64,000 nt of DNA from Catalimonadaceae bacterium JC749. Lineage in GTDB: Bacteria > Bacteroidota > Bacteroidia > Cytophagales > Cyclobacteriaceae. A model generated the notes under the pieces. The model saw only the letters and a list, made by a program, of their open reading frames with translations, ran no database searches and was not told the origin of the DNA. The position numbers were made by a program, and so were the translations under genes. This document shows positions 62,899-64,000 of this stretch, one piece after another. The first letter of the stretch is position 1. Each line of letters opens with the position of its first letter. The DNA is taken from contig JAJNNC010000003.1 in NCBI GenBank assembly GCA_021730635.1, forward strand, positions 496,001 to 560,000, read 5' to 3'.

Positions 62899-62986
62899 AA
62901 GATTCAACTGATTTTTTTCTAGAAACTTAAACTTTTTACTGAAAAGCTGGTCATTTTTTCATCTGTCATATTAAACAGGCTATGCT

Positions 62987-63658
62987 ATGTCCGGCGAAAA
63001 AATCCCCTTTGATATTCATGAAGCGGTAGAAAGATTAAGAAAAGCTGTGGTACCCTTACCCAAAGCAGCCTTATTTGATTTGTATGACCAGGGATATACT
63101 TCTCTGTTTGAGCAACTCCTGGCCTGCCTGATCTCCATACGCACTTTTGATGAAGTAACGGTACCCACTGCCCTCAGGCTTTTTAAGCTAGGCAGAACAC
63201 CAGAAGCCATCAGTGCCCTGACACCCGAACAGATCGATGAGGCGATCCGGGCATGTACCTACCATGAAGCAAAATCTTTTCAGATACTGACCATAGCACA
63301 AACGATTCAACAAAAATACCAGGGTGAATTACCCTGCGATTTTGAGGTACTGACCTCTTTCAGGGGAGTAGGTCCTAAATGCGCCAACCTGGCTTTGGGT
63401 ATTGCCTGCGGACAACCACGCATCGGCGTAGACATCCACGTACACCGGATCACCAATCGTTGGGGATATGTGCAGAAAAAAACACCGGAAAATACCCTGC
63501 TGGCACTGGAAACACAACTACCCAAAATGTACTGGGTAGAAATCAACCGTTTGTTGGTTCCTTTTGGAAAACACATTTGTACGGGAAATTTACCGAAATG
63601 TTCGGCCTGTGTCCTTTTAGATATGTGCCAGCAGGTAGATGTTAAAAAACATCGTTGA
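62987..63658 (+). CDS. nth: Endonuclease III
   Basis: The 223-residue product has the helix-hairpin-helix FRGVGPKCANLALGIA with catalytic Lys131, the catalytic Asp149 in VDIHVHRITNR (18 residues apart, as in E. coli) and the [4Fe-4S] cluster CTGNLPKCSACVLLDMC with the spacing C-x6-C-x2-C-x5-C. It is a DNA glycosylase/AP lyase for oxidised pyrimidines in base-excision repair. It is a single gene; length is normal for the family. Confidence 0.95.
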   Translation: MSGEKIPFDIHEAVERLRKAVVPLPKAALFDLYDQGYTSLFEQLLACLISIRTFDEVTVPTALRLFKLGRTPEAISALTPEQIDEAIRACTYHEAKSFQILTIAQTIQQKYQGELPCDFEVLTSFRGVGPKCANLALGIACGQPRIGVDIHVHRITNRWGYVQKKTPENTLLALETQLPKMYWVEINRLLVPFGKHICTGNLPKCSACVLLDMCQQVDVKKHR

Positions 63659-63721
63659 TACGCCCCTACCGATTTCTCTGGTTTTTCCTGAACACAGCCA
63701 AGAGCTTATCCATGACAAGTA

Positions 63722-64000
63722 CTAGGCAGCACGTTCTACTGGAAAAATGCCGAAGTTATATTTCTCCGTATGCCGAACGACGGATATATCTACCATCTGC
63801 AGAATCTTATCTTTGGTCAGTTCTTTGAACAAGTCGTTGGTATTGTTGATCGGCTTGTTGTTGAAGCTGACAATGATATCTCCTTCTTCTACTTGCGAAC
63901 GGCTCGCCGGTGAATTCTCTTCTATGGCTACCACAAACAAACCGCGCTTATTCGGCAAATTATAATACCGTATGAGCTTAGGATTTAAATCTATTTCCTG
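63722..64000 (-). CDS. PDZ-domain C-terminus, probably a DegP/HtrA-type protease (5' end beyond the window)
   Basis: The frame is open from 64000 down to a stop at 63722, 92 residues. It is one PDZ domain: GLFVVAIEENSPASRSQVEEGDIIVSFNNKPINNTNDLFKEL is the carboxylate-binding loop and following helix as in HtrA-family PDZ domains. The catalytic part must lie to the right of the window, so whether it is a protease cannot be confirmed. The nearest gene is endonuclease III, convergent. Confidence 0.7.
   Translation of the reverse strand, partial: QEIDLNPKLIRYYNLPNKRGLFVVAIEENSPASRSQVEEGDIIVSFNNKPINNTNDLFKELTKDKILQMVDISVVRHTEKYNFGIFPVERAA

Overview
The window comes from a member of the Bacteroidota, most likely a Cytophagales-type bacterium. 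The evidence is: two large surface proteins with type IX secretion (Por) C-terminal sorting domains; several -7 boxes of the Bacteroidota form TAnnTTTG and an almost complete lack of Shine-Dalgarno sequences; a one-protein TPR/histidine-kinase/receiver/AraC regulator; FtsX/MacB-type permeases of the 'ABC transporter permease' kind that is expanded in this phylum; and many signal-peptide or lipoprotein genes of unknown function. No rRNA, tRNA, CRISPR array, intact insertion sequence or prophage was found. The genome segment looks like ordinary chromosome with accessory patches.

Left part (1-16 kb): a truncated TetR regulator, an AraC regulator with a downstream membrane protein, then a run of three unknown exported proteins (2505-5473) leading into a 1341-residue FG-GAP/IPT adhesin-like protein with an almost purely acidic 185-residue insert. 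Facing these are two genes that resemble the membrane components TssN and TssO/TssR of the Bacteroidota type VI secretion system, without any of the other T6SS genes nearby. A kelch-repeat T9SS cargo protein, a lipoprotein and a small exported protein follow. The whole 2.5-16 kb stretch reads as a cell-envelope/surface locus.

Middle (16-35 kb): the hybrid kinase at 16276 carries a triplicated 10-residue Met-Pro repeat in its receiver active-site loop. After it come an AraC regulator with two NTF2/SnoaL-fold proteins, a small protein behind a long structured leader, a KefB-type antiporter, and a visibly GC-rich metallopeptidase-like gene with its own Shine-Dalgarno that looks recently acquired. 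Next are a PhyH dioxygenase, a fatty-acid desaturase, a cold-shock protein with terminator, signal peptidase I, glutaminyl cyclase, and an isoquinoline-oxidoreductase-type molybdenum hydroxylase (two subunits) with an HbpS/GlcG protein.

Right part (35-64 kb): an FtsX/MacB permease behind two striking palindromic operators; a DmpA peptidase with a CPA1 antiporter; a small methyltransferase/membrane/NTF2 operon; an arginase-fold enzyme with Cys in place of a metal-binding His; a decayed UPF0175/PIN toxin-antitoxin pair; the 3' stub of a GH97 glycosidase beside an intact glycosidase-sulfatase pair; and a red-light sensing cassette made of heme oxygenase, a kinase-less bacteriophytochrome and a 1364-residue CheB-CheR-PAS-kinase. 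A second FtsX/MacB permease with a related operator, an MFS exporter with a ModF-like ATPase, two small paralogous proteins, endonuclease III and the end of a PDZ-containing protease complete the window.

The best leads for something new are the phytochrome/CheB-CheR kinase cassette, the orphan TssN/TssO-R pair, the repeat-expanded receiver domain, and the palindromic operators that link the two FtsX/MacB permeases. All functional statements are from reading the sequence; no database search was run.
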